Shown one piece after another: positions 22,413 to 34,125 of a stretch of DNA of 64,000 nt. A program made the translations under genes and the position numbers. Every line of letters starts with the position of its first letter. Position 1 is the first letter of the stretch. Source of the DNA: Congeria kusceri (Eukaryota > Mollusca > Bivalvia > Myida > Dreissenidae); the NCBI GenBank assembly GCA_027627225.1, contig JAPFQT010000040.1, positions 1,340,501 through 1,404,500 of the forward strand, given 5' to 3'. Below the pieces are notes generated by a model. It did no database searches, was not told the DNA's origin, and saw only the letters and a list, made by a program, of their open reading frames with translations.

Positions 22413-22655
22413 CTAAAACATATCATTTGGAAAACTGACTTAATTACATATTTAAAATAAAAACGGGTGTCATTTTCTATAGACAGCATTTAAATTACAT
22501 ATGTGCATTGGCGGCTTGCATGTTTAAGTGATCCGAGTTTTAAGCAAATAATTTCATGCATATTTTGTTGAAGAAACTTAAGTTGCAATCGTTCGTGAAC
22601 TGGAAAAATGTATATAAAATATGCGGAAATATCCGGCCAATTATTCTAAAACAAC

Positions 22656-22992
22656 GATTCTAACATGACGCTCGCTCATTTAGACAAAGAACAAAATTAT
22701 CGTTGTTAAAAAAAAAAATGAACAACGCAAAAAGATGTTCCATTAGTGAGTGGAGCATAGTAAAGAGTAGTTCCAATTACAATTGCATAACTATATATCA
22801 AATCCTGTTGGGACCGAAATAATTTTCGCATTGTCTTTGTTTATCGGCAAATAAACAACCCTGTGTCGTTTTGGTGCTTGGCTATTAAACAACTCGGGCT
22901 AACGCCCTCGTGGGTTAATTGCTACGCATCATGCTCCAAATCGTTGTTTATTGGCCAATAAACAACGACAGATCAAACGTAATTTCTTAAGC
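22656..22992 (+). mobile_element. family A, copy 6
   Basis: Full two-module copy from GATTCTAACATGACGCTCG to ACAACGACAGATCAAACGTA. An A run replaces part of module 1 (22710-22720). The short palindrome CGGGCTAACGCCCTCG is retained in module 2. Confidence 0.85.
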
Positions 22993-23002
22993 TCTTTAAG
23001 GC

Positions 23003-23279
23003 AAATTTATACGGCGGCATAGAGGGACATCATCCCGGGCATGAGATATATTTTATTTATCACGTACGCACGTTCCACTAACCAATGAGAAAACGTGAAC
23101 TATCTGCCATATTTTCACAATGGAGGTCGGGAATAGGTAATTGTTCATTACTGATTCCCGACCTCCATTTTGAAAATATGACACATAATTTACGTTTTCT
23201 CATTGGTTAGTGATAGTTATCACGTGGACACGTGATAAATAAAATATTTCTCATGTCCCCTCTATGCCGCTGTAAATTT
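23003..23279. mobile_element. foldback element with long inverted repeats
   Basis: Left arm reads from AAATTTATACGGCGGCATAG through GAGGGACAT, ATTTTATTTATCACGT, CTAACCAATGAGAAAACG and CAATGGAGGTCGGGAAT; the right arm is its inverse, ending TCTATGCCGCTGTAAATTT. Most of the 277 bp is in the two arms. Non-coding. The right end (AAATAAAATATTT, TCATGTCCCCTCTAT) is also found at 48275-48305. Confidence 0.9.
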
Positions 23280-23449
23280 TAGTTTTACTGAAGTGAAAAT
23301 TTCAGGTCGAATTTTCTATGTCAAATACAGTGATCTATATTCACGAAAGAGTAAAATACAAAATATACAAGCAACCTTTAATAGTCTGCAATAATTTAAT
23401 GTAGAAATACATATACTTGACACAGCCACATACGAATTCGTACTTAGTG

Positions 23450-23722
23450 AATAATTCTAACATGACACTCGCTAATTTTTCTAAAGACAAAGAACACAAT
23501 TATCGTTGTTAAACTACCCAATAAACAACGCAAAAAGTAGTCCCGATTCTGAGCGGAGCATAGTAAAAAGATTAATTTGTAATTTACGCATTATCGTTGT
23601 TTATCGGCCAATAAAAACTCTTTGTTGTTCTGATGCGTGGCTATTAAAATCGAGGGCTAACGCGTGGTTTAATTCACACGGATCAGAACTCCAAATCGTT
23701 GTTTTTTAGCCGAAAATTAATA
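23450..23722 (+). mobile_element. family A, copy 7, internally shortened
   Basis: TTCTAACATGACACTCGC to TCCAAATCGTTGTTTTTTAG. The end of module 1 is missing. The 3' flank to about 23830 (CCCACTGTGATTTAAAAATA, GATATAAAGATAAGATTCTA) recurs after the family A copy at 42108, so the two are paralogous loci rather than independent insertions. Confidence 0.85.
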
Positions 23723-23840
23723 AATACCAAGCCCACTGTGATTTAAAAATAGAATTAAATGTTAACGAAAAGTGGTGATATAAAGATAAGATTCTACCTA
23801 GGACGTGTATGGAATATGAACCCAGAATCATGATAATTTC

Positions 23841-23990
23841 TCCTCCTCATCACCATCATTATTGTCATTCATCATCATCATTGTCTATCATCATCATCAT
23901 CATTGTCTATCATCATCATCATCATCATCATCATCATGATAATTCATTATCATCATCATCATTATCGTTCATTATCATATTCATCAGATT
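23841..23990. repeat. (ATC)n microsatellite
   Basis: About 150 bp of imperfect ATC/ATT trinucleotides. The His/Ser/Ile-rich frame at 23809-24105 is an artefact of it. Confidence 0.95.
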
Positions 23991-24349
23991 CATGTCGAGC
24001 AACGTAGTAATTGACCTCCGCGCTCCAGCAATTTACTCTTTGACGTGTGTATTACAACACAATATATACGACACTATGACTCTAGATTTATATTTAGCTT
24101 TATAAACGTAGGCCAAACTTAAATATTGTCAGTTTTCCCGCCCACCACCAAATTAAAATTAATGACCACGACTCAAATTATTGTTGACATCATGCATGTG
24201 AATGAACAATTGTGAAACCTGACCTGCGAAGACTAATCAGATAATGGATTTAAATAATTATTATAATATATAATATTTAAAAATGTGTAAACCTATTTAT
24301 AGCAGAATACCGTTGACTGAAATTTCTGCCGTAGAAATTACTTAGTCTT

Positions 24350-24665
24350 TTTTCGTGATGGTTAATAAATGAATTTTCTTTATTCGGGATTATTACTGAT
24401 TAAACGATCTTTATTCGTGACAACACATACGTACGCTCTTTATTACTGATAATCTTTAAGGACACGATCTTTATTCCATATGATTCCAAACTATACGTTC
24501 TTTATTCCCCATGATCACATAATGTATTTTATTATCGATAGCCGTTTAGTGTAAGATGCATTTTTTTGAAGGTCACTTCGTCTATTTATGATCACATACT
24601 GTATGGTCGTAATTTGTGACGATCACTTTGTGTTCGATCTTTGATCGTGATGATCACATACTGAA
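24350..24665 (+). repeat. 31-bp satellite, degenerate array
   Basis: Scattered CGATCTTTATTCGTGA-type words, with variants TCTTTATTCGGG, GCTCTTTATTACTGAT, GTTCTTTATTCC and TCGATCTTTGATCGTGAT, at irregular spacing. Recognised as an old form of the 31-bp repeats at 34712 and 61255. Confidence 0.65.
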
Positions 24666-24947
24666 CTGTGATGAGTGTAGCGGATGTCGATCCATGATAT
24701 TTGGGTGCACAAGATTTGTATTATTTATCATAACATAAAGGTGAAATGTTCTCATTTACGTAAATGTACGTGTAACACGTTTCTTACATGTATTTTCGAA
24801 GCTTGAAACTTGCACTTGTCCGAATCTACCTAAATTTGCCCGTAAATATACATGTATTTTATCATGCTTGTAACATGACTTATGAGTACAAGAGCGTATT
24901 TGTTATTCGTAATTCGAATGCATTTAGCTAACCTGAGCTTCAGTAGC

Positions 24948-25440
24948 TCACATGAACACAAAGCGCTTACGGTGCGCTAGTACTAACTATTGTGATCGGG
25001 ATGGGTTGCGTCGTCCGTCGTCATGCGTCGTCAACAAATTCTCTTCTTCGCCCGGCGGAATAATTTTTTCGACCAAATTCACTCAATTCATTGGAATATG
25101 TCGACAATTCTCGTTGCAATAGCAACACTGAAAGCTGCAAATAAACGAACTTCTTGTTAGACACCAATTGTTGGATTTTTGAAATAATTTCACAGAAATG
25201 TTCCTTGGGTGACCATTAACCAAATTCCATCAAAATAATACGATTCATTAAAATATGGGTACGAGGCCTATTGTTTATATGCCTATATTGAAAACTTTGA
25301 ACATTTCCTTGTCATTGGTCACTGGTTCGATTTCAGAATAATTTCACATACATATTCTTACGGTGATTCTTTGTCCACGTTTTAAAAGCTGTCCATATTT
25401 CTGCTAAATATCGCTATCATCTTTGGCGACATCTTTGCTT
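24948..25440 (+). mobile_element. AGCTCAC-family element, partial
   Basis: Starts TAGCTCACATGAACACAAAG and GCGCTTACGGTGCGCTAG, then GTCGTCCGTCGTCATGCGTC and two sub-repeats with ATTTCACAGAAATGTTCC and ATTTCACATACATATTC. The typical right end is absent. Confidence 0.65.
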
Positions 25441-25534
25441 TGGGAATGCTATGGTGTCACTGTTAAATAGTGTCACAGTTTAACGCAGCCACCCTACTCC
25501 ACCACTACTTGTGCTGTTTATCGGCGTCCAAAAT

Positions 25535-26160
25535 TGAAAATTTTAGTCGATTAATCATCAACAAGTTCTGACTAAATAATCGATTAATCAGGATTCTTGA
25601 AAGTAAAGTAAAGAACGGCTAGTCTGCAGTGTTTCAATCATTTACATAGTTTTATTTGGTTTGGTAATGAATATGCGTATGATTTATATAGAAATTATGA
25701 CGGAAAGAAGTATACAACAGGTTTTGTGAATACCGTTGGTAAACTGCATTATCCTACTAACGGACTGGACAATTGAAAAGGTACAAATTAGATTTACTTA
25801 TTATTGACACGTTCAGCAACCACGCAGACACTATAGATCCCTATCTTGTGATGGTTACAAAAATTCGAAATTAATGAAAAATTACAATAAATGTTGCTCC
25901 ATATCATAATTAAAATACATCATATATGAACTTATACAATTTATTCTATTGAACAACGCATTTTAATTTAATTATATGTGTATGTGCGCTATATGATAAT
26001 ATTATTTGGTAACATAATTCATATCACTTGTTCAATTTAAAAGATAGGAATATGATTTTTGTTTTATAAAGACACCTTGTGCATGAAAATCTTCAATTAA
26101 TCGACGAAATCCGAATCTTAATCATTACCTTATAGTCGTTAATTGATCGACGAAATTATT
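25535..26160. mobile_element. possible element with TCGATTAATC termini
   Basis: GAAAATTTTAGTCGATTAATC near the left edge and CAATTAATCGACGAAAT plus TTAATTGATCGACGAAAT near the right edge are roughly inverted. The 0.6 kb between them is AT-rich and non-coding. TCGATTAATCGA subterminal words are seen in some hAT-type MITEs. No target duplication is evident. Confidence 0.35.
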
Positions 26161-26446
26161 ACTCGGCATTACACTTACCACTACCAATTACCACCACTAC
26201 AATATTACTACTCAGTACCTATATTTAAAAGTGAAGACATACAGAACATTCAGATGTACAGAACACCCACTATATTTCAAGTAATTTAAGATGTTCTCTC
26301 GGAAGCAACCGTCTATGAATTATTAGAGCTTTTTGTCATCATAATAACAAAAGTTTCTTCGTAATTTCTTCGTTAATCATATTTTCTGTTCAGAAGATTC
26401 CATGTGTGGAACGGTAAATGGGTACAGTTTTAACTAAGAGATGTTG

Positions 26447-27784
26447 ACTAGTTGTGTTACGTTGTTGTGTCGCCTGGTTGTCTTACGCTGTTCTGTCGCC
26501 TGGTTGTGTTACGCTGTTGTGTTGCCTTGCTGTGTTACGCTTTTGTGTCGCCCAGTTGTTTTACGCTGTTCTGTCGCCTGGTTGTGTTACGCTGTTGTAT
26601 CGCCTAGTGTTTTTACGCTTTTGTGTCGCCTGGTTTTGTTACGTTGTTGTGTCGCCTGGTTGTGTTACGCTGTTGTTTCGCTTGGTTGTTTTACGCTGTT
26701 GTGTCGCCTGGTTGTTTTATACTTTTGTGTCGGTTGGTTGTGTTACACTGTTGTATCGCTTGGTTGTTTTACGCTGTTGTGTCGATTGGTTGTTTTACGC
26801 TGTTGTATCGCTTGGTTGTGTTACGCTATTGTGTCGCCTGATTGTGTAACGCTGTTGTATCGCTTTGTTGTGTTGCGTTGTTGTGACGCCTGGTTGTGTG
26901 ACGCTTTTGTGTCGCCTGATAGGCTTACGCTGTTGTGTCGCCTGATTGTGTTACGCTGTTGTGTCACCTGGCTGTGTTACGTTGTTGTGTCGCCTAATTG
27001 TGTTACGTTGTTCTGTCGCCTGGTTGTCTTATGCTTTTGTGTCGCCCGGTTGTCTTACGCTGTTGTTTCGCCTGCTTGTGTTACGCTGTTGTTTTGCCTG
27101 CTTGTGTTACGCTTTTGTGTCGCCTGGTTGTCTTACGCTGTTGTTTCGCCTGCTTGTGTTTCGCTATTGTTTCGCCTGCTTGTGTTACTCTGTTGTTTCG
27201 CCTGCTTGTGTTACGCTGTTTTGTCGCCTGGTTGTGTTACTCTGTTGTGTCGCCTGGTTGTCTTACGCTGTTGTTTCGCCTGGTTGTGTAACGCTGTTGT
27301 GTCGCCTAGTTGTTTTACGTTGTTGTGTCGCCTGGTTGTGTTACGCTGTTGTGTCGCCTGGTTGTGTTACTCTGTTTTGTAGCCTGGTTTTGTTACTCAT
27401 TTTTTGTCGCCTGGTTGTCTTACACTGTTGTTTCGCCTGGTTGTCTTACGCTCTTGTGTTGCCTGTTTGTGTTACGCTGTTGTTTCGCCTGCTTGTGTTA
27501 CGCTGTTTTGTCGCCTGGTTGTGTTACTCTGTTGTGTGGCCTGGTTGTCTTACGCTGTTTTGTCGCCTGGTTTTCTTACGCTGTTGTTTCGCCTGGTTGT
27601 CTTACGCTGTTGTGTTGCCTGGTTGTGTTACGCTGTTGTGTCGCCTGGTTGTGTTACGCTGTTGTGTCGCCTAGTTGTTTTACGTTGTTGTGTCGCCTGG
27701 TTGTGTTACTCTGTTTTGTCGCCTGGTTGTGTTACTTTGTTTTTGTCGCCTGGTTGTCTTACACTGTTGTGTCGCCTGGTTGGA
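26447..27784 (+). repeat. 26-bp satellite, array 2
   Basis: About 51 tandem 26-bp units with core words TTGTGTCGCCTGG and TTGTGTTACGCTG. 26 is not a multiple of three and the unit has no stop in any plus frame, so reading continues through all three phases, giving Cys/Leu/Val-rich frames up to 313 codons with a 26-residue period. This is a satellite, not a membrane protein gene. The 3' flank to about 28350 matches that of array 3. Confidence 0.97.
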
Positions 27785-27944
27785 TAAAATGTCATTGTGC
27801 GCATGTTTCCTGTTATGTTGACGTCTACAAACAAAGTAAAGTGTTTTTATTGCTGTATCACCTCTCGAGATTAAGGACCATCCAGTTTTTACTTCAGAAA
27901 CTCCTTTACTGATAAACACCTTTACTCCCAATTCCTATCCTATA

Positions 27945-28100
27945 TGACGGGCGCTTGGCAGAAAGGCAATCGGTACCCTTCGATTCAACTGGCTGCTGGG
28001 TAGACAATCGGCCACATCAGAACAAGCCCTGGGCAATACTCGAACCTTCGACCTCCCGTTCCGTATGCGAACGCCCTAATCACTAGGATACGGAGACGGT
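27945..28100 (-). mobile_element. tRNA-derived SINE
   Basis: Minus strand A-box-like TATCCTAGTGATTAGGGCG and B-box-like GGTTCGAGTAT at tRNA spacing, followed by a body with GGTACCGATTGCC. Different from the SINE type at 22195. It interrupts sequence that is continuous in the paralogous flank of array 3 (45340-45510). Confidence 0.75.
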
Positions 28101-28382
28101 TATATTGACGCGACTTGTCCCGCTGCTGTTAAACCATGTACGCATGTTGATTCAATAGTTATTTATTGTTGTTCGAATGCAACGATATTTCGTGCGTGTG
28201 TAACTTAAAGGAACAGTATATCGACGAGAATATGAAAACAATTAAACGAATACGGGGATTTTATTATATTTGTGTTTTACGCGTATTTTTCGCACACCTC
28301 TTGTGCTTTGCCGTTATATGTATATATGACGATTAGTTAACATTGGTGAAGTTTTGTATCTATAATCTTTCATTAACACTTT

Positions 28383-29190
28383 TTAGCTCACCTGAGCACA
28401 GCGTGCTCGTGATGCGCTTTTATGATTACCTTTTGTCCGTCGTGCGTCAACATTATCATTCAAACAACATCTCCTCCTAAACCGCTGGGCAGATTTTCAC
28501 CAAACTTCACAGGAATAATCATTGGGTTACCCTCTTCCAAAATTGCTCAAATCGTTTCGGGTCGCTGCATATGTAGGTCACCAGAGCTAAAAATAGATTT
28601 AAAAAGTGAAAACTTTACAAATCTTCTCTTAAACTGCATAGCTGAGAGCTTTCGTATTTGGTATTTGGCATCCTCTAGTGGTCCTCTACAAAGATTGTTC
28701 AAATGATGCCCCTGGGGTCAAAACTTACCACGTCCCAGGGGTCTCATGGTTTATAAAGACTTAAATAGCAAAATGACTTTTGAAATCTTCTCCTCTGAAA
28801 CCGCAGGGCCCAGAAGTATCATATTTGGTATGTAACATTGCAGTGTGATCCTCTACAAAGATTGTTCAAATGATGTCCCTGGGGTCAAAACTGGCTACGC
28901 CCCGGGGGTCAAATGGTTTATATAGACTTAAATAGCTAAATGACTTTAAAAATCATCTTCTCTGAAACCGCAAGGCCTAGAGGTTTGGTATTTGGTAGGT
29001 AACATTGCATAGTGGTCCTCTACAAAGATTGTTCCAATGATGCCCCTGGGGTTAAAACTGGCAACACCCCGGTGGCCACTGGTTTATATAGACTTAAATA
29101 ACTAAATGACTTTGAAAATCTTCTCAGAAACCGCAAGGCCGAGAGGTTTGGTATTTGGTTGTTAACATTATATAGGGGTCCTCTACAAAG
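28383..29190 (+). mobile_element. AGCTCACC-family element, 3' truncated
   Basis: Starts TTAGCTCACCTGAGCACAGC. Inside are three to four tandem sub-repeats of about 165 bp (CTCTGAAACCGCAGGGCC at about 28793, then 28961 and 29125), each with CCTCTACAAAGATTGTTC and CCCTGGGGTCAAAACTGG. It breaks off near 29190 against a short run of 26-bp satellite units, without the CAGGTGAGC end. Confidence 0.75.
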
Positions 29191-29194
29191 ATCA

Positions 29195-29262
29195 AATGTC
29201 GCTTGGTTGTGTCACGTCGTTGCGTCGATTGGCTGTGTCACGTCGTTGCATTGTTGGGTTGT
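29195..29262 (+). repeat. short run of 26-bp satellite units
   Basis: About 2.5 units: TCGCTTGGTTGTGTCACGTC, GTTGCGTCGATTGGCTGTG, CACGTCGTTGCATTG. They sit exactly at the broken 3' end of the AGCTCACC element. Confidence 0.75.
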
Positions 29263-29765
29263 GTCACATTTTCCAGCACGAGTGAGCACCTTTAATGTTT
29301 ATACTTCTTCATTAAATACTGCACGGAATTATACAGGAAATATATTTTCGTCATTGCTATGCAGATGTTTCGCATACGCATTATTTTGTGTTCTCTCTAT
29401 ATAATATTGCGGTTTCTGTTAAGAAATTTATCAACATTATTATATTATTGAAGTAAATTAAAAAAATTTTTTTACATATTGACAAAAAACCTTAATCGCG
29501 AATCGATACATTTTTATTTTAGGTCACATGATCTGTTAAACTTCACAAATGACAACTTCGATTTGTTAAATGAAACTTAAAATGTGAACAGGATCAAGTG
29601 CTGTTTCCATGTTGAAATAGTGTCAACATAACGCTTGGATTTATTATATGTGCATTTGCATCTGCAACAGAATCATGATTGTGAAACAACGGTGAGGTAT
29701 TTACAAAACTAAGTTCTCCATAAAACATATGATCACATGTTTTACCATAATACGTTGTTGTTGAT

Positions 29766-30985
29766 AGCTCACCGAGCACAAAGTGCTTAAGGGTGAGCTA
29801 TTCTAGTCAGTCACTGTCCGTCGTCGTCGTTGTCCGTCGTCGTCGTCGTCGCCAATATGTTTACTTAAACAACTTCTTCTCTGAAACCGATTGGCGGATT
29901 TTAAGCAAACTTAGCAGGAAAGTTCCTGGGATGGTTGTTTAAGAAAGTCCTTCAATTCATTTGAATATCTAGAAAACTCTGGTTGCCATGGCAACCCAAA
30001 ACTTGCAAAACTGGAAAACCAAAAAAAATAATCTTCTTGTCAAAAACCACTGCTTGGATTTAAAAATAATTTCACAGAAATGTTCCTTGGGTGACCCTTT
30101 GCTAAATTTTTCCAAATTATTTTGATTTCTTAAAAAAACATGGCCGCTAGGGGGTGGTGCAGTTTTACTTATATAGCTATATAGAAAACTGTAAAAATCT
30201 TCTCCTCAGAAACTGCTGGCCGGATTTTAAAATAATTTCACATAAACGTTCCTTTTGTGACCCTCTACCAAATGTTTTCAAATCATTTTGATTCGTTAAA
30301 AAAAAGACCGCCAGGGGCTGGGGAATTTGTTTTCTTATATAGCTATATACAAAACTTTGAAAATCTTCTCAGAAACCGCTGACCAGATTTCAAAATAATT
30401 TCACATGAATATTCCTTGGGTGACCCTCAACCGAATTTCTTAAAATCATTTTGATTCTTTAAAATAACATGGCCTCTGGGGGATCGTGGCAGTTTTCCTT
30501 CTAGGGCTATATAGAAAACTTGAAAAAAAACTTCTTGTCCGAAGCCGCTCAATGGATTTCAAAATAATTTTTCAGAAATGTTCCTTGGGTTATCCTCTAC
30601 CAAATTTCTTCAAATCATTTTGATTTGTACAAATTATAACAGGCAAGGGGTTGGGCAGTTGTCCTTACATGTTATATAGAAAAATTTGAAAATCTTCTTG
30701 TCAGTTACCACCGACCGGAATTTCAAAATAAATTTGCACAAATGTTCATTGGTTGACATTCATTTTGAAAATGTTATTGTCTGAAACTGCTTGCTGGATT
30801 TTGAGATAATTTCAATTATATATTTTTCTACCATTTATTAAATTCCTTCAAATTGTCTTGATTCACTAAAAAAATTGCTGTCAGTGGTCACTTCTCTGAA
30901 TACGCTATGAACCTTTTACGAGCCATTGTGGTTCAGTCAACTCAGGTGAGCGACCCGGGGACATTTGGCCCTCTTATTTTAGCTT
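29766..30985 (+). mobile_element. AGCTCACC-family element, full length
   Basis: Starts TAGCTCACCGAGCACAAAG and ends CTCAGGTGAGCGACCCGGGG. Between lie about six tandem sub-repeats of about 170 bp, each with AAATCTTCTCAGAAACCGCT, AAAATAATTTCACA, ATGTTCCTTGGGTGACC and ATGGCCGCYAGGGGG-type words. Its paralogue is 48435-49945. The left flank back to about 29655 is shared too, so both belong to a duplicated block. Confidence 0.85.
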
Positions 30986-31039
30986 TGATATACTTGTCAA
31001 ATATATCTCTACCGGTAAGTCAATTGTATAAACTTAATG

Positions 31040-31787
31040 CACCTATCAATATTTTTCCCAAGGGAGGGAGCGGCGGGCATATACGGGATTTTAGACTGAA
31101 AGCAATTCCCGACAGACGGGAAATTGACACGCCGCATAATTCCTGGTCCCGGGAAATAGACTGAGTTAAGATTTTTGATCCCGGTAATATGGGCCCCCGG
31201 GCCATTTGATGCACCAATCAAGCATCCCCCATTGACGGGATTTATACAAAAATGCTTGACCCTAGGGTGGTGAATTATATCCCCCAAAATACAATTTGTC
31301 AAAGTCCCCTGGGTTTTCCCGCCTGTTGAGGTCACATTACACTAAATAAATAAGTCATGCAGCGCTGTCCTCTCTAAATAAATCAACAAGCTTAACTCGA
31401 AGACATGTTTTTAGATTTAGACACTTGCTTTAATTTTTTTTAGATGTTGGTAGGGTAAGCATTGGTATGCACTAATAATCACTGATATGTTTTAAGATTG
31501 GAGACTACAGTATGACACTTGCGCTGAGACGGGTTACATTGAACTAGAAAGTAACCGGTAAAAAGATGGTGATAAATATTTGTTTAGTGTCGAGTTCTTT
31601 CTTACATATTACATGACATACCTTTTTATTGCTCAAATCAATTCAGCTTAGAATGCTCTTTAAGAAAAGACATGGTTATGAGGGTCCCTTTGTGCAAAAT
31701 GTTGCATTTATTTTGGGTTAAAGTTATCGCTTTTACATTAAATTACATAAGGATTGGAATTAGTATATTGTAACATTGATCGGTGCA
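31040..31787. mobile_element. element absent from the paralogous locus
   Basis: The sequence flanking this interval is continuous at about 50030 in the other copy of the duplication. The edges hold an inverted pair, TGCACCTATCAATATT on the left and, reverse-complemented, TGCACCGATCAATGTT on the right. Interior words (CCCGGTAATATGGGCC, TTTGATGCACCAATCAAGC) recur at 33860-34052. Likely a non-autonomous DNA element with internal rearrangement. Confidence 0.55.
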
Positions 31788-31911
31788 TAAACGGTGGTAA
31801 AAATGCTCGGAAAGTTTGGTCACACGTTGTTTGGCGCCACGAATTCATGTATAATTAAGAAATAATTTGTGATTTAGAGTTGTTTATCTGTAAATAAAAA
31901 CGGTTTCGAGC

Positions 31912-32805
31912 TCTGATGCTACTCGCTTATTTTTCTATAAACAAAGAACAACATTATCGTTGTTAAACTACCCAATAAAAAACGCAAAAAGAAGTCCCGA
32001 TTCTTTTTAGCGGAGAAACAGATAAATATAGTTTTCATTACAATTGCAATTATATTTGTCAATTCATGTTAGAATCGGAATAATTTTCGCATTATCATTG
32101 TTTATTGGAAAATAAACTAATTGTCGTTCTGATGAGTGGTTATTAAACAAGGACCTTGTGGTTTAATTCCTACGCATTAGAACTCCAAATCCTTGTTTAT
32201 TGGCCGATAAACAACGATAAATCGAAAATTTAATCGAATCGAATATTGGCGCATTTGAACGAAAAATCGTTCTTTATTACAGATAAACAACGATTAAGCG
32301 AAAATTATTTTGATTCTAACATGACATGACAACATATTCTGCAATTTTACAATGCAAAGTATATTTTACGACTTTTGCGAGTTGTTTATTTGCTATTTAA
32401 CAACGCAATATTTTCTTCTTTATCTTTAGAAAACTGCGCGTGTCATGTTAAAACTGCCTTTTACTTCAACTTAAACAGCGGAAATAAAAACATAAGCAAG
32501 TTAGGTAAAAGTAAAGTTCTAACATGACACGAACTGTATTTTCTATACTAGACTAAGAACAATATGTACCGTTGTTAAACTATGGTACCAATAAACAACC
32601 GGAAAATATAGTTCGGATTGTAATTGCGGAATATGTTACCAGGTCATGTTAGAATCGAAATATTCATAATATTATCTGTGTTGATCTTCTAATAAACAAC
32701 GAGGTGTCGTTATAACGCCCTTGTGGTTTAATTCCTATGCATCAAAACCCAAAATCGTGGTTTAGTAGCCGATAAACAACTCTAAATCGAACATTATTTC
32801 TTAAG
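31912..32805 (+). mobile_element. family A, copy 8, chained form
   Basis: Module 1 and module 2 are followed by an inverted module-1-like unit (GATTCTAACATGACATGAC at 32310 to GCGTGTCATGTTAAAAC at 32450), then a second module 1 (TTCTAACATGACACGAAC at 32517) and second module 2, ending TAAACAACTCTAAATCGAAC. The same chain occurs at 50145-51008, so it predates the segmental duplication. Confidence 0.85.
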
Positions 32806-33401
32806 TATATTAATAGATGTTCTATAGCGACTGAATGTAATTTGTTTCGAATAACGTAGTCACTCTATTTCCACGCTACAATAAGGGGATTTTTTATCAA
32901 CATAATTATGGCTGTCGTCTGGAAATTACACACTCAGTGTATGAATGTTGCACGTTTATTTAATCTGACATTCGTCATGTACAAAGTTAAAATGTTTCTT
33001 TTAAATGTATTGGCAATTTTTCGTCGTGTGGGAAAACCTGTTTAATCTTACGCACTTTTATAATATGTACCATGATTTACTGTTCATTGTTTCATTCTCC
33101 ATGCACATTATTTTTTCCCTTAATGTTAAATTCTATTTATTGAAATATGCACATATCATCTAAAATGTTACGAATGTTTTATTAATATTTTTTCAATTTA
33201 AAAGGGCAGCCGTCGACCCCGTGGCCCTGCACTCGGGATTCTTCTCGACCACAGCACGTGCACGATAGTCCTAAGAACACCAGTTGAATGGCTTAAATTG
33301 ATTCTGATTTTTTGTTGCGAAGTAAACACGATTGTTTTCTGACCCGCGTCCGGGTTTTGATAAAAAAAATAACATAGTTACGCCCGTCCAAATGCGTGTT
33401 T

Positions 33402-33650
33402 TAGCTCACCTGAGCTCAACGTGCTCATGGGGAGCTTTTATAATCACCTTTATTCCGTTGTCCATCATGCGTCAATATTTTCATTCAAACAACCTCTCAT
33501 CCTAAACCGCTGGGCAGATTTTTACCAAACTTCACAGGAATTATCTAAATATAAATTTAAAAAAGGAACACTTTAAAAACCTTCTCTGAAACTGCGTGGC
33601 TGAGAGCTTTCATATTTAGTATGTGGCATGCCATGAAGCATCATACAATA
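33402..33650 (+). mobile_element. AGCTCACC-family element, 5' fragment
   Basis: TTAGCTCACCTGAGCTCAACG, CATCATGCGTCAATATT, AAACCGCTGGGCAGATTTT, as at 28383. About 250 bp are preserved; the rest is missing. Confidence 0.75.
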
Positions 33651-33859
33651 TGAGTTTGACAAACTGAAACAATGACAGTTTGTTAAATATTTCCAAGGTG
33701 GTTAGATTATGATCAAATGCACGTGAGTTGAGGTCGTTGTGACACAGAGGTGTTGACTTCTTGTGACTGCCTAGCACCCTTGCATGTAACAAAAACTCAT
33801 TATTTTTACAAATAACAGAAACATTAGTGTCTGGTTTTCCTGTTAATTATGTACAGAAT

Positions 33860-34052
33860 ACCTGAAGATATTCCTGCAAGTCCCGGAAAATATACCTTGT
33901 TCGGATTGTATATCCCGGTAATATTGGCCTCCGGGCTATTTGATACACCAATTAATGTTGGGATTTAGACACAAATGTTTCGCTTTAGGGTGGGGAATTA
34001 GATCCCCAACAATACAATTAGTCAAATTCACCTGGGATTGCCCGCCGCAAAG
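33860..34052 (+). repeat. fragment of the 31040 element
   Basis: CCCGGTAATATTGGCCTCC, TTTGATACACCAATTAATG, TTTAGGGTGGGGAATTAGAT and AATACAATTAGTCAAA match the order of words at 31180-31320 in the same orientation. Confidence 0.65.
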
Positions 34053-34125
34053 AACCAACTGCGATTTACCGGTACTTTATTCTGCTACTGATTTACTCAA
34101 CTTACATTGAAGTGTCTTCTGATCT

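Noticed and set aside
23809..24105. 98-codon His/Ser-rich frame
   Set aside because: Product of the ATC microsatellite.
26441..27382. 313-codon Cys/Leu/Val-rich open frame that looks like a multi-pass membrane protein
   Set aside because: It is the 26-bp satellite read through; the residue period is exactly 26 (three units), other frames are equally open, and similar frames occur in arrays 3 and 4.
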